This document shows, one piece after another, positions 11,561 through 23,894 of a DNA stretch of 64,000 bases. The stretch lies in contig NC_012878.2 of NCBI RefSeq assembly GCF_000003195.3, forward strand, positions 20,312,641 through 20,376,640. Direction: 5' to 3'. The translations under genes were made by a program, and so were the position numbers. Below the pieces are notes generated by a model that ran no database searches, was not told the origin of the DNA, and saw nothing but the letters and a program-made list of their open reading frames with translations. This DNA is from Sorghum bicolor (taxonomy: Eukaryota > Streptophyta > Magnoliopsida > Poales > Poaceae). Each line of letters begins with the position of its first letter. Positions within the stretch are counted from its first letter, which is position 1.

Positions 11561-13285
11561 TCGACAGAGCTTTCTACTTCCGGTAGGCCAAAAGCTAAAG
11601 AACAAACAAAATAAGAAGAAAGAGAAAAAAAAGGAAAAAGTCTTAAATAGTGCTTACCTCGCTCGAGGTAGGGCCCCTTCTAGGAACTCAACGCCCACTG
11701 GGACCCGGGGGCAGCCAGGCGTGAACCCATCGTGGCTCAGGGACCCGGGCCTCTGAGCCTTGGCGCCTCGCCCGATGGCCTTCCTCCTTCTTGAGGACCG
11801 GGAGCTACTAGGTCCACCCCGAAAGCCTACTCCTCGATCCTCTCAGCATTTAATAAGGGGCACCTTCCACGCCCCCACGAGCCTATGGCCCCTCTCTAGG
11901 AGCCACCGACCCCTCGGACTGGAGACTCCTCCTCTAGGAGCTCATTTAGCCAATGGGGGTCTTCTGAGTCCCCCACTTCGAGATGGAGGCCTCAGGGGAC
12001 TCTGGCTCAGGGAGCCCTACCTTCCTAGACTTGCAACGGTGCTAGGTCAGGTCCTCTGTCGCCCTTGCCTTCTTGGCCTTCTTTGCCTTGGCCTCATCAG
12101 CCATGCGCTTTTGCTCCTCATTCTTTTGACGGTTCATGGCCCGCTCCTCGCGGTCCTCCAGAACTGGAGGCCGCGAGCTCTTAATGAAGCTGAGCTTCTA
12201 CAATAGACACAAAAAGAAACAAAAATGGTTGCAGAGGAAGCCTCAGAAACAAATATGGAAGCGAAAAGGAGTACTTACTAGGGAAGCTCTCTTCGGGGCA
12301 CATCGGTATGAACCGATAGTCCTTCTCTAGCTCCGACGCCACCATTTGCAAGATCCGGTGGGAATTCTCCAAGGCTGGTACCGGCTCCTCCAATATTTGG
12401 GTTCTAAATAGAGTTGCCTCAGGCATCATCTGATACAGGAACAGCACCCATAGTGCCAGAGGTAGGATGCGACACTTGTGGATGGCAGCCACCACCGTGG
12501 CCACGGTGACATGCTCCTTCCTCAGCACCGCTAGGCCCTCGAGCAGAGGGTCTAGCTTCTTCAACTCTATGGTCGACTCCCCTCACTACCACTTCTTGGG
12601 ACACTCCATCACCACCATACCTGTGAAGTCCGGGAGGCCGCCGTAGTCGTTCTGAGGTAGAACCATCCGTTCTTCCACCCTCGGTTCAATGATGGGATCG
12701 AGCTCTTGATGTAGAGGTGGGAGTGCGATTGCCACACCTAGAGCGTGCAGCCTTCGATGCTTAGGGGCTTCCTAACCACGCCCTCATTCTTGGACGACAT
12801 GTCCACCTTGAACAGGTGGATCTAGAGAATCTAATGGGGTGGAGTCTGTAGATACCCCTCGCACAAAGAGGCAAAGACTGCCGCCTATGCGATGGAGTTG
12901 GGGTTAAAGTTGTGTAGCTCCACCCCATAGTAAAGTGCTAGAGTGCGCATGAACCGACTGGCCGGAATCTAGAACCCCCGATTGAGGAACTTAAAGGAAG
13001 CAAACTGCATAACCCGCTGGCTGGTTCGGCTCCCTATCGTTCACTAGGGGAACGATCCATTCCGGCATCTTCTCATCCGAGATAGGATGGGGAAGACCGC
13101 CTGTCACCTGGGCTGTGAGGGCAGCCTCGGTGATGTTGCACGAGGGCCACACACTAGCAGCGGCCATGGCTAAGGAAGGAAAATCCTTGCAGACCGGTGA
13201 AGGCGAAGGCTTTCGGGCGTAGGCAGGAGCTTGGGAGCGGCAATGGAGGTGGGTAAGGGAGCTTGAAGGCAAAGGCAGTTGGAGG
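11561..13285 (-). mobile_element. Element X, left-hand fragment
   Basis: This is the oldest layer. It carries the body of a pseudogene on the minus strand and is separated from its own promoter (45255-45760) by insertion of C, as shown by the ggagg duplication at 13281-13285 and 45250-45254. X is a transposable-element relic, but its class is not clear from the window alone. Confidence 0.6.
11658..13167 (-). pseudogene. Putative gypsy-type transposon domain protein (PF04195-like), broken
   Basis: Read on the minus strand from ATG at 13165-13167. The conceptual product contains PAGYAV, then after a +1 frame change RFMRTLALYYGVELHNFNP and AAVFASLCEGYL, the hallmark of the plant 'putative gypsy type transposon' domain (Pfam PF04195). 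Several in-frame TAG codons follow (for example at 12885-12887, 12831-12833, 12822-12824, 12738-12740). A likely 81-bp intron runs from GTAAGT at 12278 down to a TAG acceptor at 12198. Exon 2 is lysine/glutamate rich, coiled-coil-like, and meets another GTAAGC donor at 11657. A further exon would lie beyond E, outside the window. The function of this family is unknown to me; it accompanies transposons in grasses. The gene is certainly inactive. Confidence 0.65.
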
Positions 13286-14515
13286 TGTTGACGGTTCTTA
13301 AGTATCAATTTTAATTATGAAATAAACAAGGGAAAGGACTAAAACACAAACAACACCTAGAATTAGGGTTTGATCTGACAGAATTCCACGAGTTTTGTTG
13401 TTTATCTATTTTTGCAGGGAGTTATCAGGAAATATGGGAGAAAGGCTCACACGTCGGGTTTACATAGAGATATTAACGTGCATCGTGATTATTCAACATC
13501 TAGAAGAGTCGAGAAGCCACGGGAACGAACGGGAGGTCGATCGGGCCCGGGGGCAGGGCGCCCGCCCTCCCCCCTTGGGCGCCCACCCACCTCTAGTGGC
13601 CAATCAGGGTGAATCATGCGGATTATGCTCCACCACCTTTGAGGATCAAGGAGAACCGGTCAATCAATGTCGGTTTGATCCAACAGCCCAGATTCATTTG
13701 AAAAGGCTATATAAGCAAGACCCCCTAGCCCATGGAGCAGAGAATCCAATTATTCATTAGCATATTTTCCAAAGAGGATTCAGAGAGAGAGGTTCCTTGG
13801 GGTTCCCACCTCATAGGGCATAGCATCCAATGTGAGAGTAGACTTAGTTCTACTAGATTGAGAGAGATAGAGTGGAGGTGTAGATCGGAGGAAGCTCGGC
13901 CTGTCGGTGTCTACTCCGAGGTTGTACCTGCAAGATCAAGTTTCCTAACCCGAGGCTTGCTCCAAGGATTCTTCAGTATTTCGACTTCTAAATTCTAGTA
14001 AGTTCTTTGTTTTATTGTTCTTTGGTTTATGAGTTTACTTTGATCTCTTCACGTAGAGTTTAGAGTAATCATCTCTAGCGTAAACTTGGTGTTTGGGCGA
14101 GGATACTCATAGATATCCCCTGACTAGCTGGACCGTGGTAGTAGCGAGGAACATGACATTTCCGAGTTACCATTGTAGCCCATATCCCGTTAGCAGGATC
14201 GATAGGGTTTATAGGTGCGGGTCAAACATCCTCTGTGGTGTCTAGATTCCGTGAGCCTCCCCAATAGAACAGTAGATCATCCTTACCAAGGTTAGAACGA
14301 GAGTGCAGTTGTAGTCTTCTCTATACATCACTCACATCGAATCACATAGTTTGTAGCCTAAAGGTTAGTAGTAATAGACCGGGTTAGTCAGATGCACGCT
14401 TTCTCCTAGTGGTAAAAATATAAATACGATACTCTGGATAACATCCCGGGTGAAGTGCTCACCGATATCCGTGTGCTTGCAGATTAATTCCTAATTGCGT
14501 TACCAAATATCAACA
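13286..14515 (+). repeat. 5' LTR of C (1,230 bp)
   Basis: TGTTGACGGTTC to ATATCAACA. TATA box TATATAAG at 13708-13715; U5 hairpin at 14467-14484 with one mismatched pair. It is 26 bp longer than the 3' LTR because it keeps a pyrimidine-rich stretch ending in 'tttttgcag' (near 13400-13425) that the 3' copy has lost. Confidence 0.93.
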
Positions 14516-14523
14516 AGCATTTC

Positions 14524-14541
14524 TGGCACCGTTGCCGGGGA
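14524..14541 (+). promoter_or_regulatory. Primer-binding site of C (tRNA-Asp type)
   Basis: Reads tggcaccgttgccgggga, one base from the consensus TGGCGCCGTTGCCGGGGA known from Athila/Calypso-type elements as complementary to the 3' end of tRNA-Asp. It starts 8 bases after the LTR. Confidence 0.85.
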
Positions 14542-14565
14542 GAAAGACGGTTTGCTGAGATAACC

Positions 14566-15274
14566 TTGAGTCTTACTACTAGCTTGTATTTTTACTTTTA
14601 TCTTTTGTTATCCTTTTATATTCTTTATTTTCTTTACTCTTACCTTACGGAAAACCAAGATACTAAATTGATCTATCAATTTGCAACACCTTCAGACACT
14701 GACCTTTTACCATGGGAGTCATCACAGCCTATCCAAACATCCCAGTATAGGTTAAGTTCCAGGTTGATTGCCATGATTCAAAACCTATCTTTTTCAGGAA
14801 AGGAAGACGAAAACCCTTACCTTCATATTAGATATTTTGAGCAAACATGTGATTGTCTTCGCATTGAAGGCATTTCTGATAAAACTTTACGTTGGAAGCT
14901 TTTTCCTTTTTCTTTAAGGGGAGAAGCTAGATGATGGTATAGTCAGAAGATAAGTCAACAACGAGGTGAATGGGGAGTCTTACGAGCCAACTTTTGTCTA
15001 GATTTTTATTCCCTCAACCGTAGATTCGATGTCCTATCTTTTAAACAAAAAGATAATGAAACTTTGGGAAAATCCAGGAATTTTCTGATCTTTTAGAATC
15101 TGGTCCAAACCATAATCTTGAAGACCCTGTTCTTTTATTTCACTTTTTTCGAGGTCTTCCGAAAGATCATAAACAAATGCTACATACAATGTCTAGTGGT
15201 TCTTTCTTTCGCATCCCTACTGATGACGCTAGAGTGATCCTAGATAGAATATTAGAAGCTGAGATGGATAATAC
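14566..15274 (+). pseudogene. gag of C, N-terminal half (frameshifted, split by B)
   Basis: The segment FSGKEDENPYLHIRYFEQTC followed by DCLRIEGISDKTLRWKLFPF (about 14791-14910) aligns with FSGEGEENPYTHLREFYRVC and DLLRIEGMSDETLKWKLFPF in the G gag, identifying a Retrotrans_gag-type capsid. The frame stops at 14932-14934 and continues with changes of frame up to the B insertion at 15275. The true start codon is uncertain; the first residues from 14566 look like leader sequence. The reading resumes in frame after B at 37305. Gag forms the virus-like particle in the cytoplasm; this copy cannot. Confidence 0.75.
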
Positions 15275-18200
15275 TGTGGCGGAACCTCCTAAGTGTTTGG
15301 GTCCACCGTCACCTGTCATTGTCCTAAGGACCTCTGACGGTGATGTCGGGGATCCTTTCACTTTAGAAGCCCGATGAGCATCCCAGGACGCCCATTCCAC
15401 CGCTACCCATGGCGTATCAAACAAGCTCGTCCTGACCACTCTCGATGGTCAATGAACGAGAACTTCTTCTTCTCGCCCTTACAGCATAGCGAGTGGCCAC
15501 CTTAACACCAGGATCATTCGTTGCGAAGACATTGTAGTATCACAGACGACATATGACCAAAATAACATTTCAGAGTAAAACGGCGGAAGCATTACATAAC
15601 TGAATTTACAAAAGTAGTTCTTCCAAGTAGTAAAGTGTTATTACAAGCTAGGTCCAGTAGAGCAACTTAAACTTTAGTACACAGATTACAAATTTACAAA
15701 CCCTACCCATGGGTCACGGTCACTCTTCCTCGTCGTCAACTTCGACGACGGTCACACAATAGGGTCCAAAACAAGTCGGCTCCTGAGCTTCACCTGCAAT
15801 AGGGGTTATAAAACCCTGAGTATGGGAGTACTCAACAAGACTTACCCAGCATAAAAAGTTGAGAACTTAGGAATGCAGTCTTAGGGAAGACAAGGAGTGG
15901 CTGAAGGAGCCAACTTGTTTTGCTGAAAAGCTTACTAATAGTGCATCCTTACTTTCAAGTTTTACTCACGAATTCCTCTCCTCAAGAGGCCGAGGAGTTC
16001 GAGGACAGTCTATCTAGTTGCTTCTCACAGACAAGTCTGTAAGTTCCTAGTCCTTAATCAAAATATTATCTATCCAACGGCCATAGCTTCATGTCACTTT
16101 GAGTCCAGGAATTGGGATCCGAACCTCATGAGACATTTCCCCCTTTCTCATTTTACCACTTAGTTGCATCTTTAACTATGATGAGGGTCGAAGGAATTGA
16201 GTCTCCCAATCGGGGAGCAACGACGATTCGAATCGCTTAGCAATCTAGCTGGAGTTCCTAACCACACGACATATGTAGAACCGAATCTTGAATATGTCAA
16301 CCCAAATCTAGCTCTCCCCAAATTTGACTGGGTTCGCGGCACCCGAGAGCACAGCACCCAACCACCCAGCCCATTTGCCAAGAGGGTACACGCTACTCTC
16401 GCCATCGCTCCACGCCCCGTGCGCGAGTAGCCGTTCGCGTCGAGGGATCACAAGACCGGGCTTACCGAGGGCAAGTGGCTAGTACTATAAATTCTCAACC
16501 CAGCAGGCCATCAACGGAACGGTGCTTAATCGACATAGCTGGGGACACTACTTTAAGACTCCATTCTTAAAGCAAGTCCACCGACCGGTCTCAAGTTGAA
16601 ACATCATTGACCATAAGTGTATTCCACAACAACCCTTCAAACTTTCTTGTTTGAAAACCTATCTAGTAGCAGGACTAAGCATGGCTACGCAATTTTAAAA
16701 TAAAACAGGTGCCAAGGACAAGATAACAAATATCAAGGTAGTAAATGCAGTAAGTAGGTTAACCCAATTCTCTACTACCTAATGCAGCATTTTCAATTCA
16801 TAAGTGATAAAAGATTTAAAACATTCAAGGAGGTGTTAATGCATCCGGGGCTTGCCTTGGTTGCAGAGCTAAGAGGGACCCTCGAAGACTTCCCAAGTCT
16901 CGGATCCTACTTCCTCGAACGGAGCACCGACCTTGAGGAACGGTTCAACGGTCGCTCCTTCGGTCACGTGCACTATACGCAAAATGATGGATGCTCATGT
17001 TATGCGTATGACAAATATTTAAGAAGGACCGAGTTGAGTACAACTCTCCTTCTCGCTGCAAGGACAGGTTAAACAGCAATTACAGTTGTTTATTGTTTTA
17101 GGGTCTTTACCCAAGAGGTTGCATCAGGAAATTAATATTTCTCTTAACTCATAATTATCCTTAATTAATTCATAATAATTCTTAATTAACTAATTATTAC
17201 TCCTTTTTACTTTAATTAATTCTTACCTATGTATTAATGACAGTAATTAAGTATTAACATCAAACAATAACTAAGTGCCCAAGGTCATTAAGGTTAATGA
17301 CCTTAGGTCATCATACAATCCCAAAATTACTCAAATCCTAATTTGAGAATTTAAACTAATTATCACTTAATTATTCTAGGATTATTATTTAATCACTAAT
17401 TAAAGGTATATTAATATTTTATTCAAATATTATCCAAATGCACCAAATTTTGTGTGAAGCCAGGGAATAATATTCAGAGGCATCCCATAAATTTTGGTGA
17501 TTTTTGGACATATCACTAATTTATTAAAATTCATAGAAGTTTTATTTACTAATTAAAGGTTACAATTTTTACATACATACAAAATTGCTAGAAAAGGGGA
17601 CCTAGTATTTTTCCTGCATTCTACTTATCTTATAGAACCTATACAAAAATTTTCATCATTTTTGGATTAGGATACAATTTTCTACACAATTTCAAACATC
17701 AAGCATTTTTAAACAAAAAGAAAAAGAGAAAGCAGTATTGTGCTAACGCGGCCGGCCCGCTTGACCACGGCCCAAGTCGGCCCGCGAGCTTCCCACGTCG
17801 CGCGCGGGTGCTGCCCCTCTCGTGCGGCCACTAACAGGCGGGCCCTGCCCATCGGATGCTTTTCCTACCTCCCGCCACGGCTCCGGCGAGCTCAAGCTCA
17901 TCGCCGGTGAGCTCCCGGCCTCCGCGGTAGGGCGAGCCAGCACCCTCGGCTCCCTGCACATCTCTTGCGGCACTCGGACCACGCTCTACCCCCCTCAATC
18001 CCCCTTGCTCGCGTCCATGGCAGACGATAACACTAACCGCGCGAGCACCGGCCTCCCCCAGCGGGTAGAACGTAAACCAACTAGCGCATAAGCTTCAGTG
18101 GCTCACCGCGACTTCAACGAAATAGAGAGCGACGGTTGAGGAGCTCAGAGAAGAGCTGGCCACGGTGAAGCGCTTGCGGCGGTGCTTCGGCCGGAGTCGG

Positions 18201-19324
18201 AGAGGAATGGCTCAGTTGAGGGCTACGACGAGCTAGAGCTTGCGCTAGGGAGCGCAAACTGTCGCTGGGTTCGTGGTGGAGCTACTGGGGTCTCTGGTAG
18301 CTTGGAAGGGAGCGAGGAGGGCGAATTTGGTGGGCGCAGCAAGGTCGTCGGTGTCGGGTGCGAGAGAAAGAAACGAGCGCATCGTCCGGTGGAGTGGTTT
18401 TATCGCGAATGGAGGAGACGCCGTGCCTCCACGTCGGCTGGCGACCCAGGCAGGCAAGCAGCTGCGTGCCCTCACGCACGCATGCGGCACTGCGCGTGCG
18501 GCGGCCGCGCTGGACATGGGCGCCGTGATCCCTATCGGGTCACTGTAGCCATCCATATCCTCCCCCTTTCTGTCTTTTTGCGAAATTCAACCAAAATTTG
18601 AACTGCAGTCAAATTTCTACCAAAACAAAAGTTATTCAGAATTTCAAAAGCTACAAAACATCTTTTGGTTCCCAAAGCTCAATCCGAGTGGAAAAACTTG
18701 AATTTAGTAAAACAGTTTGAATTTCAAATAGCAAATTGGGGATAATTCCAATTTTGAATTGGGGCATATTAGAAATTCTAAAATTACTTTTGATTTTCCA
18801 TAAGAACTTGAAAAATTTCCAACATGAAAGTTGTTCAACTTTTTGAGCTTTACAACTTTCATGCTGGTCACTTTTCAAGATTCCAAATAGATTTTTAACT
18901 GGGGATTCAAATTGGAAAAGGGGACAATTTTTGGAAATCTATATTTTCAAAATTACTTTGAATTTTGTATTGAAACTTCAAAAACTCAAAACAGCAAAGT
19001 TGTACATCTTGACAAGATCTACATCTTTGCTTTTGAACTCGACCTCAAATTTTGCTTGGTTTTTAAATTGTACAAAAGGGGGCAAATCTAGGGTTCTAAA
19101 ATCATGGTTTTCCCCCCTATTTTCTCGGAAACCTTCCACACTAGGGATTTCACAACCACACTAGCTTCAATACTCCTTGTAAGCACACTTTAATTCCCTA
19201 AGCACAAGCAATCAAAGTAAACTTGTTTTAATTTGATGCATCAAGTGGTGCTTAATCAATATGCGATGCAATGTTCATGATGACATGATCCAGTTTTAAT
19301 AACCGTAACATCGGGGATGTTACA
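15275..19324 (-). repeat. 3' LTR of B (4,050 bp)
   Basis: In element sense it starts TGTAACATCCCCGATG (19324 downward) and ends GGTTCCGCCACA at 15275. It includes a GC-rich island (about 17740-18540), an AT-rich block (about 17070-17720) with a perfect palindrome at 17281-17304, and a low-complexity stretch of related A/T-rich words (18590-19080) containing a 12-bp inverted repeat (18823-18863). Short ORFs on both strands in the GC island (for example 18182-18601) occur in shifted form in the other LTR and lack domains, so I do not call them. Confidence 0.92.
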
Positions 19325-19338
19325 CCCCTTCCGCCTTA
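19325..19338 (-). promoter_or_regulatory. Polypurine tract of B
   Basis: On the minus strand the bases adjoining the 3' LTR read aaggcggaagggg, the usual plus-strand primer position. Confidence 0.75.
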
Positions 19339-19525
19339 AAGAAATCTCGTCCCTGAGATTTAAAGCCTTAGGGTACATAATGGAAAAGGAAATTTGTCAA
19401 TCTATTTCATCTTTAACCTTTTCATAAGCCAAGGAGTTTGGGAAGAATACTTCATTATAAACATATATGTACATTAAGTACATGACTTCGGCTACCCTTT
19501 TTCCTCTACAGTACACTCCTTTTTA

Positions 19526-20434
19526 TTAGATGTTAATTGAAAGCGAAGCATGAAACTCAGGAAAATTCTCCATTAGATAATCCTCAGATTCCCATGTGGC
19601 TTCCTCTTCAGAGCGCTGGCTCCATTGCACCTTATACCATTTGGTAGTTGTCCTTCGAGTAACTTTATCCCTTTGATCTAATACTCGGATAGGATATTCT
19701 ACATAGGTCAGATCCGGTTCAAGTTCCATATCTTCGATGTCTTGAACCTGGTCTGGTACTTGAAGACACTTTTTCAATTGAGATACATGAAATACATTGT
19801 GTACCACGGATAATCGTTCGGGCAATTTAAGGCGGTAAGCTACCTGTCCACACCGGTCAATGATTGGAAATGGACCAATGTAACGAGGTGCTAGTTTGCC
19901 TTTAACGCCAAAACGATTTACTCCTTTCATTGGGGATACTTTCAGATATACATGGTCGCCCTTGGCGAATCTTAAGGGTTGACGTCTTTTATCGGCATAG
20001 CTTTTCTGTCGGGACTGAGCAACCTTCAAGTTATTTTGAATTTGTCTAACTTTGTTCTCAGTTTCTTTCACTAAGTCAACCCCAAAGAACAATCTTTCTC
20101 CGGGTTCAGACCAATGTAGTGGGGTTCGACATCGACGGCCATATAATGCCTCGAATGGAGCCATCTTAATACTTTCTTGGTAGCTATTATTGTATGAAAA
20201 TTCTACTAGAGGCAAGCAGTCATCCCATTTGTCTGGAAAATTTAGGGCGCATGACCTTAACAGATCTTCTAATGTTTGATTCACCCTTTTAGTTTGCCCA
20301 CCTGTCTGAGGGTGGTAGGTTGTACTGTACAAAAGTTTAGTGCCCAAGGATTTATGTAAGCACTTCCAAAACTGGGAGACAAATTGTGTGCCTCTATATG
20401 ACACTATTGTCTTTGGCACCCCATGCAGACTCAA
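19526..20434 (-). pseudogene. Integrase core, C-terminus and chromodomain of B
   Basis: 302 codons continuing the integrase of the next ORF in another frame. IVSYRGTQF stands where the family has IVSDRGTQF, and QTKRVNQTLEDLLRSC where it has QTERVNQ, so the second Asp and the Glu of the DDE triad are both lost (D to Y, E to K). The GPY/F region (PRYIGPFPII) is clear. The C-terminus EYPIRVLDQRDKVTRRTTTK with YKVQWSQRSEEEATWESED is a chromodomain (about residues 245-295), which in chromoviruses steers integration to heterochromatin. The start Met listed at 20434 is internal, not a true start. Confidence 0.88.
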
Positions 20435-20484
20435 GATACGATCAAAATAAATCTTAGCTTAGGTGGAGGCAGGATATAATATCT

Positions 20485-23223
20485 TCACAGGCAAGAAGTG
20501 CACCGTTTTGGTGAGACGATCCACAAAGACCCAAATAAAATCAAAGCCTTTGGCCGTCTTGGGAATCCCACTATGAAATCCATGCTAACATCATCCCATT
20601 TCCATGCTGGAATAGGCAAGGGTTGCAACTCTCCAGCAGATTTGAGATGAATAGCTTTGACCTTTCGGCAAGTGTCACATTGGGCCACATAGCGTGCTAT
20701 TTCTATCTTCATTTTTGTCCACCAAAACCTTTGCTTCAGGTCCTGATACATTTTATTGCTCCCCAGATGAATAGAATATCTGGTGGTATGAGCTTCATCC
20801 AGGATTTGCTGATGTAGCTTAGGTACCTTGGGAACTACTAACCGGTTTTTGAACCAGACTACCCCTGCGTCATCCACCTTAAAGTCTGTGGGTGCTGTAT
20901 TAGAAATTTTCTCTTTAAGATATTTCATGCCTTTGTCTTCTTTTTGTGCCGCTATGATTTGAGCTTCAAGATTGAAATCAATCTTTAGATTGGCAAGGCT
21001 TCCTTGGGAAATCATTTCTATCCCCAAGTTCTCTAGCTCTTGGCACAAAGTTATATCTTTAGGCATCACTGTTAAACAATTACAGTGAGCCTTACGACCG
21101 AGGGCATCAACTACTACATTTGCCTTGCCAGGGTGATAATGCACCTCAAGATCGTAATCTTTGATCAATTCTAGCCACCTTCGCTGGCGCATATTAAGTT
21201 CAGCTTGAGTGAAGATATACTTCAAGCTCTTGTGATTTGTGTATAGGTGACAAGTGTTCCCCAACAGATAGTGGCGCCAGATCTTCAAAGCATGCACTAC
21301 AGCGGCTAGTTCAAGATCATGGGTCGGGTAATTCTCTTCATGTGGCTTAAGCTGCTTGGAGGCATATGCAATTACTCGACCCTCCTGCATTAGCACATAG
21401 CCTATCCCTATTCCTGATGCGTCACAATATGCATCAAAGGGTTTCTCAATATCCGATTGAGCTAACACAGGTGCAGTTGTTAACAACCTTTTCAGAGTCT
21501 GGAAGGCCTGCTCACATTCAGACGACCAAACAAATTTTGTTTGATTCTTGAGCAAGGTCATGATTGGCTTAGCGACTCTTGTAAAGTCTGGAATGAAACT
21601 GCGGTAATATCCCACCATACCTAGAAAACTACGGACCTCATGTCCCGTAGTCGGGGGCATCCAATTCAAAACATCTTCTACTTTACCTGGGTCTACAGTG
21701 ACTCCATCCACTAATAATACATGACCCAGGAAATGGACTTTGTCTAGCCAGAACTCACATTTGCTGAACTTGGCATATAGTTGATGCTCCCTGAGACGGG
21801 TCAGTACAATCCTTAGATGTTCAGCATGTTCTTTCTTGGTTTTGGAGTAGATCAAAATGTCATCAATGAAGACGACCACGAATTTGTCTAGCTCTGGCAT
21901 GAAGACAGAGTTCATCAAATACATGAAATGGGCTAGTGCATTGGTTAACCCAAAGGACATCACCAAGTATTCATACATCCCATAACGGGTTGTAAAAGCC
22001 TTTTTGGGTACATCTTCCGGCTTGATTTTGATTTGGTGGTACCTTGATCTCAGATCAATCTTTGAGAATACTTTTGCCCCGGCTAACTGGTCAAATAGCA
22101 AGTCAATACGGGGCAATGTGTACTTGTTTTTAATCGTCACCTCATTTAAGGGATGATAGTCGACACATAGCCTTAGTGTTTGATCTTTCTTTTTTACAAA
22201 TAAGGCTGGGCAACCCCATGGAGATGAACTAGGCTGAATAAAACCTTTCTGCAACAACTCTTGTAATTGGGTTTTTAACTCGGCCAGTTCTTTCGGTGCC
22301 ATTCGATAGGCCCTTCGAGATATTGGGGCTATCCCTGGTTTCAATTCTATGCTGAACTGGACATCCCGGTCTGGTGGCAGACCTGGTAGGTCCTCAGGAA
22401 ATACATCCGGAAAATCCCGAACTACTGGGATATTTTCAACTTCAGTCACATTAGTGGTATGAACTTGCCCAATTGCCCATTTGGGAGTAGCTAATTGGAT
22501 CAGAAGGTAAGAATTTTCATTGGGCAACGGGATCTTAATGGTTCGATGTAAGGTGTCTAGCACAACCCCTCGTTGTGCCATCCAGTTCATGCCTAGTATG
22601 ACATCGATATCTTGATCTTCAAAGACAATCATACTAGTGGGAAAACTATGCCAACCAAATTCGATGGGTATCTGGTGAACCATTTCTTTAGAACTAAGTC
22701 GCCCTCTTGGCGACTGTATATAAAAATGATCCTTCGTTTCCCCAATGGGTATGCCATGCTTCATCACAAAGGTGCGGTTGATGAATGTATGAGATGCACC
22801 AGAATCGAAAAGCATTAAGGCGAGATGTTTCGCAACAGGGAACGTACCCATCATTACCGGTTCTCCTTTCGGTATTGTTTCCACCTCTGTATGAAAAACT
22901 TGTCCCACCTTCTTTGTAGGCTTACCCCTTTGTGCATTCTGCCCTTTCTGAGCACCATTTTTGAACTGGCTCGGCTGGGGTTGGCCAATGGGTGTCCTTT
23001 GGAAAGTGGGGTTATTTTGTCGAGTGTAGGGGCATTCTTTAGAGAAATGCCCAGGTTTACCACAATTGTAGCAAGGATTATTCACGTGTTCCGTGGCATA
23101 CTGAGAAAGGTGATTGAATTTGGCCACGTATTCCATCACACTTTTGTCGCCTTGCAGCAAGGAAAGGAATTCTTCCGTTTTCATGACCATAAGCCCTTCT
23201 GGAATATAATGGGCGCGAAACAT
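20485..23223 (-). pseudogene. gag C-terminus, protease, RT, RNase H and integrase N-terminus of B
   Basis: 912 codons on the minus strand. A CCHC zinc knuckle ([14 protein letters not shown]) lies at residues 51-64, protease D-S-G-A at 141, RT about 310-480 with [15 protein letters not shown] and FIDDILIYS, RNase H with [10 protein letters not shown] and [19 protein letters not shown] but YTNHKSL in place of YTDHKSL, so one catalytic Asp is Asn. Integrase HHCC ([14 protein letters not shown] ... CDTCRKVK) and the first DDE Asp ([11 protein letters not shown]) follow, then the frame is lost. The stretch between the gag core and zinc knuckle is shorter than usual. The first Met is internal to gag. 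Confidence 0.9.
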
Positions 23224-23676
23224 GTCCTTAAATTCTGCCCAGGTGACCTGGTGTCCTGGATTTTGGATAGCAAGGAAATTTTCCCACCAGGCCTCCGCAG
23301 CTCCCCGAAGCTGTTGGGCTGCGAACAGGGGCTTTTGAGTCTCTGAACAGCGAATCAGGCTGAACTAATGCTCCATTGTCCGGAGCCAGTCGTCAGCCTC
23401 TAAAGGCTCATCAGCCTTGGTAAACACTGGTGGCCTTGTCTCGGTAAAATCCACATACCAAGTTTCTCCCTCTGGATCACGATGTGCTCAGAAGTTTGGG
23501 AGAGGCTGAGGTTGGCGTTGCGCTAGTTCGCGCAACATACGAGCATTGTCTGTAGTAGTGCTTAGAAGAACAGCAATTGCATCTGCTAGGGAAGGCGGAG
23601 CAGGTGGAGGGTTTGGGATGTCCTCCCCTCCATGAGAAGACCCGGCTCCATCAGATCCACGCGTGCCCATCGACAT
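23224..23676 (-). pseudogene. gag N-terminus of B, with in-frame stops
   Basis: Starting at ATG 23676 the frame reads a Ser/Pro-rich N-terminus, then after a stop near 23488 the capsid start (a segment resembling DPEGETWYVDF and DDWLRTMEH) and [11 protein letters not shown] near 23290, leading into the ORF at 23223. At least two in-frame stops are visible. This is Retrotrans_gag-type capsid by those motifs. Confidence 0.75.
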
Positions 23677-23894
23677 CTGCTACAAGAATTATATGTACTC
23701 GTTACCACGTGGAACCCATAACTTAGAAACATATTTTACATACTTCAACTTATTTATCATACATCAATTCAGCACACACTGGAAACAAACGAGTACAACT
23801 TTTCAAACTTAAAAGAAAAACACTTTACTACAGGCCCGACCCAACTACGGTAGACTAGGAACCCTATAACGATGTTGCCCGCAACTTCACCGAA

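Noticed and set aside
11760..12206. 148-aa plus-strand ORF
   Set aside because: It is the antisense of exon 2 of the X pseudogene, which has family motifs on the minus strand.
18182..18601. 139-aa ORF and overlapping minus ORFs in the LTR of B
   Set aside because: GC-rich sequence gives long frames on both strands; the other LTR copy shifts frame here and no motif is recognisable.
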